Source: Protopterus annectens (Eukaryota > Chordata > Ceratodontiformes > Protopteridae). Taken from it: DNA of 64,000 nt. The notes beneath the pieces are model-generated. The model was not told where the DNA came from, did not search any database, and saw nothing but the letters and a program-made list of their open reading frames with translations. This document shows, in pieces, positions 25,079 through 34,344 of this stretch (the stretch's first letter is position 1; each line of letters opens with the position of its first letter). The stretch is taken from positions 1,936,475,468 through 1,936,539,467 of the forward strand of contig NC_056735.1 in the NCBI RefSeq assembly GCF_019279795.1, given 5' to 3'. A program made the position numbers and the translations under genes.

Positions 25079-25365
25079 CAAGCTCTATATATGTATGTAA
25101 CTTGTGCTCCTGTGGTTGTCTGTAATATCACTAGCAAATCATTGTAGGCTGTAATATGATATGACTGGGCCTCATTTGAATTACATACATCAAAATCCTC
25201 TGGGAATTTGTACTGATGCATGACCTGACATTCTATGCATATTCTAGTGTTATAATAGGAATAGTTTAAATGTGGTCCTATCTGTAGGCCTTTGACTGCC
25301 ATTATTTAGAAGCAGAGATTCCATCTGTACTGCTTTGGATGGATAAATAGGTGATGAGACTGTTA

Positions 25366-25381
25366 TATTTATATATTATAT

Positions 25382-25475
<94 letters not shown>

Positions 25476-25544
25476 TGTGTGCCTGTGTATATATATATAT
25501 ATATCTATATATATATATATATATATATATATAGATATATATAT

Positions 25545-25587
<43 letters not shown>

Positions 25588-25591
25588 TATA

Positions 25592-25622
<31 letters not shown>
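25366..25622. repeat. compound (TA)n/(GT)n array, ~257 bp
   Basis: TA tracts flank a GT core (25432-25475) and are broken by GATA-type variants. In duplication unit 2 the same place holds ~640 bp of ordinary sequence (27706-28341), so here that sequence was lost and replaced by or collapsed into the microsatellite. Confidence 0.9.
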
Positions 25623-25630
<8 letters not shown>

Positions 25631-26149
25631 GATAAAGAAATGAAAAATGGGGAGATAGGACAGTGGTGAAATGGGGTGCAAGCAGGGGGAAAAACACAGT
25701 GAAAGGCAGGTAGATATGTGCAGAAAGGGTGTAGGAAGAACCATAGTTATCCATTTCTTGTACAGCAACAACTGTGCTATTTAGCAGATTTTTCAGCTGA
25801 ATTTGGACTGTCACCCACATAAGTATGTTGTCTAGCCAATTGGATCAAATTAAGTGTATCCAGTGGACACATGCGAAATGGAGAGTTATGTATGGGAAGA
25901 TATTTTTTTGGGGGGGCAATTGCCCATTTTCTTTTTTAAGGTGAGAGCGGAATGTTGGGGAAGGTACATAGATATGTGGGGGATGGTGAGTTGGGAAGGT
26001 GAGGAAGCCTTTGCAGACAGACAAGACAGACAAGACAGCAGATAGGGTTGGTGTGTGACATAACAGGGGGTGAACACCTTGGTTGGGGAGGGTGTTATAG
26101 AATCCCAGTCTCATGGACATCAGACACCGTTATATTGTGACTCAAGTCC

Positions 26150-26475
26150 TCACCCAGAATTATCTGCTCTACAGACCTACACCTTGACAGTGGTACATAT
26201 GACATGCTGGACAGACAGGTATGTAATCCAGAGACTACACCCTGTATGGAATAGGCTCCATATCCATGTGAAGCACATTTCCATCATAATACAATCAAGT
26301 GCAAGTTACACAATTGGATGGGGAACAGGACAATTATACCTTCTTGTGGACCAATGTCTACAATGTACACAGGGAAACTGTGGATGGTTCACCCCCACAA
26401 TCCAGCTTGTAGATGTTTCAGCTCCCAAAACCCTGCTTACAGTTATCAATGGTATCATACCTTGACAGTGTATAG
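26150..26475 (+). pseudogene. CR1-like LINE 3' end (duplicated copy)
   Basis: This is the C-terminal RT segment CWTDRYVIQRLHPVWNRLHI and the adjoining 3' region, matching 20231-20470. It is not an independent insertion: its left edge is the duplication junction, with no 3' tail or target duplication at the join. Confidence 0.65.
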
Positions 26476-26779
26476 GGAACCATGCGTTGGCTTAAAAGAG
26501 CCCATGTGCTCATTAGCATATTAAAGACATATGAATCTATAATCTATGGATCATATACTGTGCTACCTTTCTGACATTTGTCTTTTGTGCTGACATTCAA
26601 TTCTGTGTTCTGACATTGATGGGCTGATCGTAGATGTGCAACCATACGTGTGTCCTACATAGTCCTGAAAGTGAGATGTACACATTGCCATGTGACACTT
26701 GTCATTGTGTGACTACACAGCCATTACAAAAGCATCTCTCATAATGTACACAAACTATTATGGTATATTCATTATAAAT

Positions 26780-27700
26780 GGCAATGTACAAATTTGGAAA
26801 GTAAACTGTACAAGCAGGATGTCAAAAGCAAACCTGGATGAAACAGTTTCATATTAATGTAGATAGTCACCCTGTGCATCAGACACATAGCTTTATTTCC
26901 CTGCGTCCATGAGAGAGACAACGGGGATGGGGCACAGGTATCATCACTTGTACAGGGTGTTGTGTGGGGCTGCAGGAAGCCTAGGATGACGCAGTAGGTT
27001 GGCAAGCTTGTGTGTGAGTCAGGAAGGGATGCAGGCAGAATAGACCATGATAATGTGGCATATGTGTATGTAGGTGACCTGAATGCTGCAGACAATAGGC
27101 TTAGTTAGAGAGGCTGCAGACTGTGCAGTGCAACAACATTTAAGAGTAACTGTGTGACCTGTGGTAGCCTTGGTGTACAGCCAGAGCCTGAATGAGGCAA
27201 CCCACCCTACTGGAATGTAAGGTATGTGTTTTAGGTAAGTATGTTAGCCACAGATATCATTAACAGACTGAAGGGAAACAAGTTTGTTGTAACCTAGAGC
27301 AAGGTAGAGGGTACATTGGCCATTATGTCAACCAGTCGGATAACTGCCATGTCATGTGTAATGTCGTGGTAGTCATCTGGAACATGTGTGCTGGCAACCA
27401 TTGCTTGTAGCATGAGCTCTATATATGTATGTAATGTGTGCTCCTGTGGTTGTCTGCAATACCACTAGCAAATCATTGTAGGCTGTAATCTTATATAACT
27501 GGGCCTCATTTGAATTACATACATCAAAATCCTCTGGGAATTTGTACTGATGCATGACCTGACATTCTTTGCACATTCTAGTGTTATAATAGGAATAATT
27601 TAAATGTGGTCCTATCTGTAGGCCTTTGACTGCCATTATTTAGAAGCAGAGATTCCATCTGTACTGCTATGGATGGATAAATAGGTGATGAGACAGTTAT
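26780..27700. mobile_element. Harbinger transposon, copy C (internally deleted)
   Basis: The Myb transcript tail (equivalent to 20.88-21.09 kb) runs straight into sequence equivalent to 24.753 kb and onward, including the transposase remnant YVNQSDNCHVMCNV near 27.33-27.41 kb. The Myb gene and spacer are gone. The join at 27085/27086 sits at a short CTG-type microhomology. Internally deleted derivatives of this sort are how many non-autonomous DNA transposons arise, though here the deletion could also have happened after the duplication. Confidence 0.65.
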
Positions 27701-27705
27701 GCATA

Positions 27706-28341
27706 CAAAATTTATACTGGTGATGTACAAAAAACGGTATTTTAAAAGATAGGCACAGCTCCATGTGGACCAAATAGTAATGTTTTCACACCATTTAACA
27801 GATTGAGCTAGCAATTGAATGTTATAGCAGGTTTACTTTTACATGTTGTAGATATAATTGCACACTTGCCTGCAGTTACATACCTCACTAGCACTATTCT
27901 ATGTGCATGGCTTTATAGTAATGTATTTCTCTACCAGTGACACAGTTACACTCTTATTTTGTCATTACTCATGTAGCAGGTGTTTTTTTTACATGTTGTA
28001 GTTATAATTGTACAGTTACCTGCTATTAGATACCTCACTTACATCTATTGTTATGTGTATGACTTTATAGTGATGCATTTCTCTACTAGAGTCCCAGTAG
28101 CACTACTCTTTTTCTATTAATCATATAGTAGATTTGCAGGATAGGCAGCATCACTTAAACATGCTTAATGACAGGCAGGTTGATGCACATTTCTGCAGGT
28201 GTGATGGTCACGGGTTTGCAATAGGGTGCAGATGTACTTTTTGAATGTGATTAATAATTTTTCACACGCCTATTTCAATATAGTGCTATTTAGCATAGCT
28301 TAGTGACACTGTGCACTGCACAGAGTCACACATAAATATCT
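27706..28341. other. no gene recognised
   Basis: AT-rich sequence present only in duplication unit 2. It has an internal imperfect repeat (ACATGTTGTAG.TATAATTG.AC near 27841 and 27992, period ~150 bp). No coding signal was seen. Confidence 0.4.
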
Positions 28342-29279
28342 TTAATGAAATGAAAAATGGGGAGATAGGACAGCGGTGAAATGGGGTGCAAGCAGGGGAA
28401 AAACACAGTGAAAGGCAGGTAGATATGTGCAGAAAGAGTGTAGGAACAACCATAGCTATCAATTTCTTGTACAGCAACAACTGTGCTCTTTAACAGATGT
28501 TTTAGCTGAATTTGAACTATCACCCCCAGAAAGAGGGGTGAGGACAACATAAGTGCATTGTCAAGCCAGTTGGACCAAATTAAGTGTGTCCAGTGGACAT
28601 GTGCAAAATGGAGAGCTATTTATGGGAATATATTTTTTTTTGGGGGGGGGGGCAAGTCCCCATTTTTTTAAGGTAAGAGTGGAATGTTGGGGAAGGTATA
28701 TAGGTATGTGTGGGGATGGTAAGTTGGAAAGGTGAGGAAGCTTTTGCAGACAGACAAGACAGATAATACACCAGACAGGGTTGGTGTGTGACATAAGAGG
28801 GGGTGGACACCTTGTTTGGGGAGGGTGTTGTGGAATCCCAGTCCCATGGACATCAGACACTGTAGAAGTGTGACTCAAGTCCTCTCCTATGGGACTGTCA
28901 GCACTGCACATTCACTGCTTCTGTGGAGGCAGTGGTTGATGCTGCTGCCTGGGGCAAAGCTGCCCCACCAGGATAGACAGCATGCTCTCCATCTGGTGTA
29001 GGCATGCACCAGCAGTTTGGAGCAGCAACCTATGTACCATGCCAGGCAGTTCATCACGGGTGACATAAGCTCCCCCTCCACTTCCACTCCCAGAACGGGT
29101 ACCACCCCCAGCCTCTGGTGCAGAAGTACCTGAAGGAGCAGGTATTGCAGGGGCAGTAGAGGGGGCATCATTAGGTTGTGGGCAAGGTGTGCTAGGCCTC
29201 GGTGCTGTGGCCAGGGGTGCCAAGGTAGGTGGATCACCTGGAACCGGTCTACCTTGTCAAGCTGTAGGAAATTATATAT

Positions 29280-30015
29280 AAACATAAGGTAAAAATAAAC
29301 ATAGCCGAATAAATATAATTAATAACAGAACAGAAAATAATAATGAGTAATGGAAAGAAATAGAAAGGCATATAATGAGGAACACAACAATAAATAATGT
29401 AAATGAAAGTATTTTAAGAGCAAAGCAATACTAAAGTATACAAAAGGCCAACATAAGAATTAATTATTAATAATATAATAATATCAAACCATAATAATAA
29501 CTATAATTAATAAATTAAAGAAGAGAAGGTGTGGGTGAAAGAAAAAAAAGAAAATGAATAACTGTGCAAATAATATAACTACACAGACTACAATTACATA
29601 CTTCTACCTGTGTAAGATTTCAGTTGTGAGAACAGTGACTGTAAATATTATATAGATGATGTTGCACATACATAGCTCTCAAACTGTTAGCATGGGACAT
29701 TATCAGCCAATCCCTACAAAATGTTGGTACAAAGACAGAACTACAGGGAACATTTTTACATAGTGTGCTCATACATTAGTAGCAAGGTGTTCTGATTACA
29801 GATTTTCCATCAAATTGCATTCCAGGTAATGTTATATATCTGCTAATCAAGGACCATACATATGGGGCAGCAGTCATTACATTCTGCAAAAATCATGACA
29901 GTTGAGAAGTATGTTCATGTACACTAATTACACCAGACAGCTGGTCATTTCTCAGCTGCCATGGGATTAGAACACACAAGCAGTGCCTACAGAAATAATG
30001 TGCATTTTATTTGAA
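29280..30015. other. intron-like AT-rich sequence
   Basis: Very A/T-rich sequence between the C-terminal Myb/SANT piece and the 315-bp tandem array. No coding or element signal. Confidence 0.35.
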
Positions 30016-31510
30016 TGTAATGAATTATCAAAGCAGCATCTCTTTTAAAACTTTATTGTGACATGTTGTGCAAAATTGTATATTTGCACACATGCATAGC
30101 TGTGTCTGGTATCTGACTGGAACCCACATGCAGTGACCACAAGATTAATGAGCACTTTATTTGAAAACATTACTTATCAAAGCACCATCTCCCTTTATGG
30201 GTTTAGGATATATAGAAGAAAATCCATTTGGCCGAAAATTTGTTACACAGGGTCCAAATCGCAGAAAATCCATTTGGCCGAAAACCCTAATGACATTGTA
30301 TATGCCCTGTTCCCCACTGTAGTGCGATCTCAGAGTGAGAATAATAAAGTAGGGGCATGGGGGTGTAGCCCCCCCACCCAGTTCAGTTTAGTAATGTTTG
30401 CCATTATTTAATATTGTCTAATTGCTATTCATACTATCAGGAAGTAGTTCTAAACCTAATTAGGTGGGGGGCTTCACCCCCACACACCCCCTTGTGGAGG
30501 GATGTGCCCCCCACACACCCCCTATTTTAATATTCTCACTCCGAGATCGCAATATGGTGGGAAACAGGGCATATATACTGTCATTAGTGTTTTCAGCCCA
30601 ATGGATTTTCAGCCAAATGGATTTTTGGCCAAATGGATTTTCGATGATTTGGACCCTATGTCAGAAAGTTTCAGCCAAATGGATTTTCTGCCATATATTC
30701 TAGACCCCCTTTTACACATTGTTGCTTAATATCTCTTCAGATTTGGTGTTTACAGACATGTATCATCTGTCTAGGACTTCTGTTAACTTACATATATTCC
30801 CTGTTCATTCACTGAGTTCTATCTACAGCATATTTCAGAAAGCATTCTCAGAACTCAAGCTTGACAGTTAATCTGGGTATTGCACTACATTTATTTCTGA
30901 CATTTGTTGGTGCATTATTTATTAATTCATATGTAACAGTTGAGTGATGTCGGATTATAACACACATGCAGTGAATAAAGGAATAATGAATACTTTAAAA
31001 AAATTACTTATCAAACCATCATCTCCTTTTAAACTTTATTGATAATGTTGCTTCACATCTGTCATTTAGACACATGGATAGCCACCCAGGACTTCTGTTA
31101 ACTTACCTATACATGATATTCATTTACTAAGTGCAATATATAGCATATTTCAGTCAAAATGAGCAGAACACAGGCTTGGACTTTAATCTGGGTATTGCAC
31201 TACATTTATTTCTGACATATGTTGGGGCATTATTTATTGATTCACATGAAACAATCGATTGGTGTCAGATTAGAACACACATGCATTGAATACAGGTACA
31301 GTGAATGATATTTTAAAACATTACTTATCAAACACCGTCACCTTTTAAAATGTATTGATTAATGTTGCTTCAACTCTGGCATTTAGACCATGTATAGCTG
31401 TCTAGAACTTCTGTTAACTTACCCATATATCCTGTTCATTTATTGAGTACAAACTACAGAATATTTCAGATAACGAGCGGACCAGAACAGTAACTCTTAA
31501 TCTGGGTAGA
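30015..31510 (+). repeat. ~315-bp tandem repeat array interrupted by a fold-back
   Basis: The words acttctgttaactta (30776, 31091, 31407) and cttatcaaacc (near 31007 and 31321) recur every 314-316 bp. A further partial unit begins at about 30.02 kb. The distance between the anchors near 30173 and 31007 exceeds one period by ~519 bp, which equals the fold-back lying at 30199-30709. The fold-back therefore entered a finished array. Confidence 0.75.
30199..30709. mobile_element. fold-back element FB1 with G-rich core
   Basis: Ends are inverted (GGGTTTAGGATATAT against the reverse of its right end). Both arms contain copies of AAAATCCATTTGGCCGAAAA: two in the left arm, four in the right. Further in, both arms hold a core with CCACTGTAGTGCGATCT, then GGGG and CCCC runs and a GGGGTGTGTGGGGG tract. 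The core is homologous to those in the elements at 41.2 and 45.0 kb. No ORF. A non-autonomous DNA element is likely, but the superfamily is unknown. Confidence 0.65.
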
Positions 31511-32440
31511 CCACAACATTAATTGATGGTTGGAAGGTATGCTACACAGTATTGCATACTTACTTCCTTTACCATTTCAGATATGTACTGCCACATTAAT
31601 AAAGATGTAGGATGTCCTAGGTATATCATACTTGACTATTAGGACTGCAACATCTGCATTTACTGTACTGTAGTATTAAGTTATGCATTAAGTTATTACC
31701 TTGATGATTTTCCTACCACACGCTTGCCTCATCCTGGCCAAATGCCCAGCATGGGACTGCATGTTGCGAGCCCTCTCTTCTGCAGCTGTGGTAAGAGAAG
31801 TAAATATTTATGCATACCAGTTTTGCACACATTCAGCTTGTATATTTACAAACTACTGGAAAACATGCTTACATATCTGTGAGATACGCCCATCTCTAGC
31901 CTCTTGGTCCCAGGTGTCAAAGGGCCCCCTCTTCCTAAACTTCAGGTCATCATAGTGCTGACAACACTGCTCACCAGTGCAGGGGATACGAGTAGCACTG
32001 GTTATGTCCCTGGCCAAATGATCTCATGCCTCAGACTTGCACTCTGAGCCCAAGTACTTGCCCTGCAGCAGCTGGGGTCTGTATCTCTCTACCAGGAGTC
32101 CAATAAAAACTTTGGACTCCTGCACACCCCACCTTTGTGCCTGAAAGTGCGCTCTCTCACCAATTCCAGCAGCCATACCTATAGTCACAGTCTGGCTCCA
32201 AGGAATGATGTGAAATTTCCACCTATTGTCCTTTATATAAGCTGCATTCCCACCCGTGCATGTTAAACTGCAACTTTCAAAAAAGCACTGCATCACTTAG
32301 CATCATGCAAACTTACAAGTCCATGTTTAAGCAAAGCTTAGCAATGCGCAGCATTTCTAACAATTTCTAAATGTAGCAATTATTTAATTTAAAATCAACT
32401 GATGTTTCAGTCACCTGACACAGATTCACATGTAAAAAGC

Positions 32441-32518
32441 ATTACTACCCAGGACGTGAACCCAGGATCTAGTATGTTGTAGGTCATGACTCAACCTATC
32501 CAGCCACTGGGATAGTAA
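32441..32518 (-). repeat. tRNA-like sequence, possible SINE head or tRNA pseudogene
   Basis: On the minus strand GTGGCTGGATAGG (A-box-like, 32495-32507) and GGGTTCACGTCC (B-box-like, 32451-32462) are spaced as in tRNA genes. A GGCT/AGTC D stem and a CTGGG/CCTGG T arm can be drawn, and the acceptor region TATCCCA/TGGGTA partly pairs. Position inside transposon-rich sequence favours a tRNA-derived SINE or pseudogene over a working tRNA. Confidence 0.45.
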
Positions 32519-32539
32519 GGGGAACTTGACTATCTTCAA

Positions 32540-33010
32540 TTATACTAGGGATGTGCCTGTAAACATATTACAGCTTCACAGCATGGGTTTGCATGCTGCT
32601 AAGCACAGCAGACTTACAACAGCTGAATACATCTGGTTTCTATTTTTAGCTGTCTAGCAGATGTGGATTGCTTAAGTACGCCTCGCTACACCTAGCTAAG
32701 CAAAGCACTGCATCTCACAACAAGCACATGTTAAAAAAATAATATTGAATGCATCCAGTTTCTATTTTAGATGTCTAGAGTATGTCTACTGTTTAAAAAC
32801 TCCATGCCACACCAAGCTAAGCAACGCACTGCATTGCACAAACAAACACATAAAAAAATAGAAATTAAAAATTAACATTGGGTGCATCCAGTTTCTATTT
32901 TTAGATGTCTAGTGGATGTCTAATGTATATTTGCACAAACTTAAGCATAGCTAAGCAATATGCTACACTGTGCAAACAAGCACATATATGTAAAAAAAAA
33001 ATTAAATTGC
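32540..33010 (+). repeat. ~125-bp tandem repeat, three to four units
   Basis: The word catccagtttctatttttag and a following GATGTCTAG recur near 32630, 32754 and 32887. Each unit ends in TAAGC..AGC..TGC and an A-rich stretch. Similar words occur in the spacer of Harbinger copy A (4.4-4.8 kb), hinting that this is subterminal transposon sequence. Confidence 0.6.
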
Positions 33011-33019
33011 AATTTAATG

Positions 33020-33480
33020 AAATAAAATGTCTGGTACACCTTTTGTTCCAGGTTAATGAGCCGAAAGGTATTTTCCCATGCTTAACAACTGTCCTGAAAT
33101 GTTCTGGACAGTCCAGAATTTAGGGACAGCCTGTAAAGTCACTCTTACATGGAGTCAATGTCCGTGTTGCTGTGATCTCCCTTGGCAGTGTGCCATAATT
33201 AATATGCATGGTGTGCTGCTGAGAAGGAACCATGGCCGTGTACATGGACACATTCCATGTAGGGTCTGCACTGAGCCTGCATGGATTTTATTGAATCCTG
33301 GGGAGTGTCTCTGAAAAGACAACAGGCCTTTCTCATCAACATAACATAGAGGCTACAAACCATGCCATGATGTATGTGGATAGATTAATAGCCATGTCAC
33401 TGTAATCTGTCTGGTATAGGATGAGATCACATCTGCCTAGCCTCCAGCCCACTGTCTGAACATGCCCTGGTATCATTACT
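33020..33480. other. no gene recognised
   Basis: Short plus-strand frames (33078-33314) show no family signature. It may be the flank of the Harbinger-like element to the left. Confidence 0.3.
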
Positions 33481-33597
33481 GCCTATCCAAAACTATCAAA
33501 TAGCTGATGACATCAGCAGGGTCTTATGAGGTCAGAATAAGTGTCTCATATGCTGGTGTAAAATTGTCTCGGTAATGTTAAGCAACAGTCCACAGAT

Positions 33598-33599
<2 letters not shown>

Positions 33600-33667
<68 letters not shown>
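33600..33667. repeat. (CA)n microsatellite
   Basis: About 34 CA pairs inside the first unit of the inverted ~280-bp array. Confidence 0.97.
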
Positions 33668-33670
<3 letters not shown>

Positions 33671-33877
33671 AATGTAGTGAGGATAGAATCCTACTTATCT
33701 AAGTACGCAGACTACAGAACACAGTACTTTATGCAAGTTCTGGAGTTCAACTCCAACTTGGAGTGTGTCAGACAACACTTTATAGCTGATGACATCAGCA
33801 ATGTCTGTTAAAGACAGGATTAGTGTCCCATGTGCTGGTGTAAAATGCTGTTGGTAATGTCAAGCAACAGCTCACAG

Positions 33878-33911
33878 TCACACACACACTCACACACACA
33901 CACACACACAC
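33878..33911. repeat. short (CA)n microsatellite
   Basis: Interrupted CA run at the matching place in the next unit of the array. Confidence 0.9.
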
Positions 33912-34344
33912 AGTTGACTGCAGTTACAATAGAACCTCTACCTATCTAAGTACCAAGAGAACAGACCACAGAACTTAACTCAGGCACCACAGGAAATGTT
34001 TGATTTATACAGGAGTGCAGGTGAACTTGTAGTAGATTACATCAGCAGGCCATGTGGGAGACAACAAGTTGGGAGGGTTGCATGAAATTGATGTGTAGGC
34101 TTGTACAGTTATCACAATACTGGCAATCCATGCCATTGTAGCAGTAACCAAAAAGTCCACATCTACTCTGCTGACTAGACACACATAGTCAACTGTAGTG
34201 AGAACAGAACTTCTACCTACATAAGTGCACAGACTACAGAACACAGTACTTAATGCAAGTGCCACAACACAAGTCTGATTTATACAAGAGTGCAAGTGTA
34301 CTTATAGTAGATGACATCAGCAGGCCAAGTGGGGAACAATGGCT

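Larger units (their letters stand above)
20880..25330. mobile_element. Harbinger transposon, copy B
   Basis: This copy has the same plan as copy A: a minus-strand spliced Myb/SANT gene (about 21.18-23.84 kb) and, to its right, a plus-strand HARBI1 transposase, here reduced to a short remnant near 25.0 kb. The 3' transcript tail with GTGTGTGTCTGTAGG-type words (20.95-21.13 kb) matches the one at 1.65-1.75 kb in copy A. Terminal repeats were not identified, so ends are approximate. One intron of the Myb gene holds an extra ~400-700 bp of hairpin-rich insertion. Confidence 0.6.
20231..26148 (+). repeat. tandem segmental duplication, unit 1
   Basis: Unit 1 (5.9 kb) runs from inside the 3' end of a CR1-like LINE through Harbinger copy B to the 3' flank of the next Myb gene. 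Its blocks recur in the same order in unit 2: 20231-21089 matches 26150-27085, 24753-25365 matches 27086-27705, and 25632-26148 matches 28342-28877. The junction near 26148 joins the end of block three to the middle of the LINE. That is the signature of a tandem duplication, not of two independent insertions. Confidence 0.75.
26150..28877 (+). repeat. tandem segmental duplication, unit 2
   Basis: Unit 2 repeats unit 1 but lacks the stretch equivalent to 21090-24752. It keeps ~640 bp (27706-28341) that unit 1 has replaced by a TA/GT array. Its LINE start keeps ~40 bp (CWTDRYVIQRLHP context) that unit 1 has lost. Each unit therefore holds ancestral parts the other lacks, and the duplication predates several indels. 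Confidence 0.7.
28890..32300 (-). pseudogene. second-type Myb/SANT-like gene of a Harbinger-like transposon
   Basis: Three coding pieces lie on the minus strand. Exon 31873-32296 encodes AGIGERAHFQAQRWGVQE and SKVFIGLLVERYRPQLLQ, then (after a stop) HLARDITSATRIPCTGE and QCCQHYDDLKFRKRGPFD: the three helices of a Myb/SANT-like domain. It ends at a GTAAGC donor. Exon 31700-31785 (acceptor TTACCACAG, donor GTAATAAC) encodes ERARNMQSHAGHLARMRQAC. A C-terminal piece near 28.89-29.23 kb is Pro/Ala/Ser-rich, then GGAYVTRDELPGMVHRLLLQ, and ends PLPPQKQ. About 2.4 kb of intron separates the last two pieces and contains a tandem array and a fold-back. No transposase partner was found to the right. Whether the C-terminal piece belongs to the same gene is inference from strand and order. 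Confidence 0.5.
33500..34340 (-). repeat. ~280-bp tandem repeat array, inverted relative to 11.4-12.2 kb
   Basis: The anchor gatgacatcagca recurs at 33506, 33788, 34035 (changed) and 34310. Its reverse complement matches the TGCTGATGTCATCTAC anchor of the array at 11.4-12.2 kb. Two units hold a (CA)n run at the same internal place. One unit (about 34.16-34.27 kb, minus strand) can be drawn as a tRNA-like fold with a TGTTGTG/CACTACA stem and an ACTT/AAGT D stem. Confidence 0.7.

Noticed and set aside
25039..27636. An 87-codon minus-strand frame (MAVKGLQIGPHLNYSY...) open in both duplication units
   Set aside because: The two copies are recent duplicates, several of their differences change amino acids, and the frame overlaps the transposase remnant on the other strand. 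No evidence of selection.
28912..29223. Pro/Ala/Ser-rich minus-strand frame as an independent host gene
   Set aside because: Its strand, order and distance fit the C-terminus of the Myb/SANT gene to the right, and its 3' flank is shared with the duplicated block at 25.63-26.15 kb.
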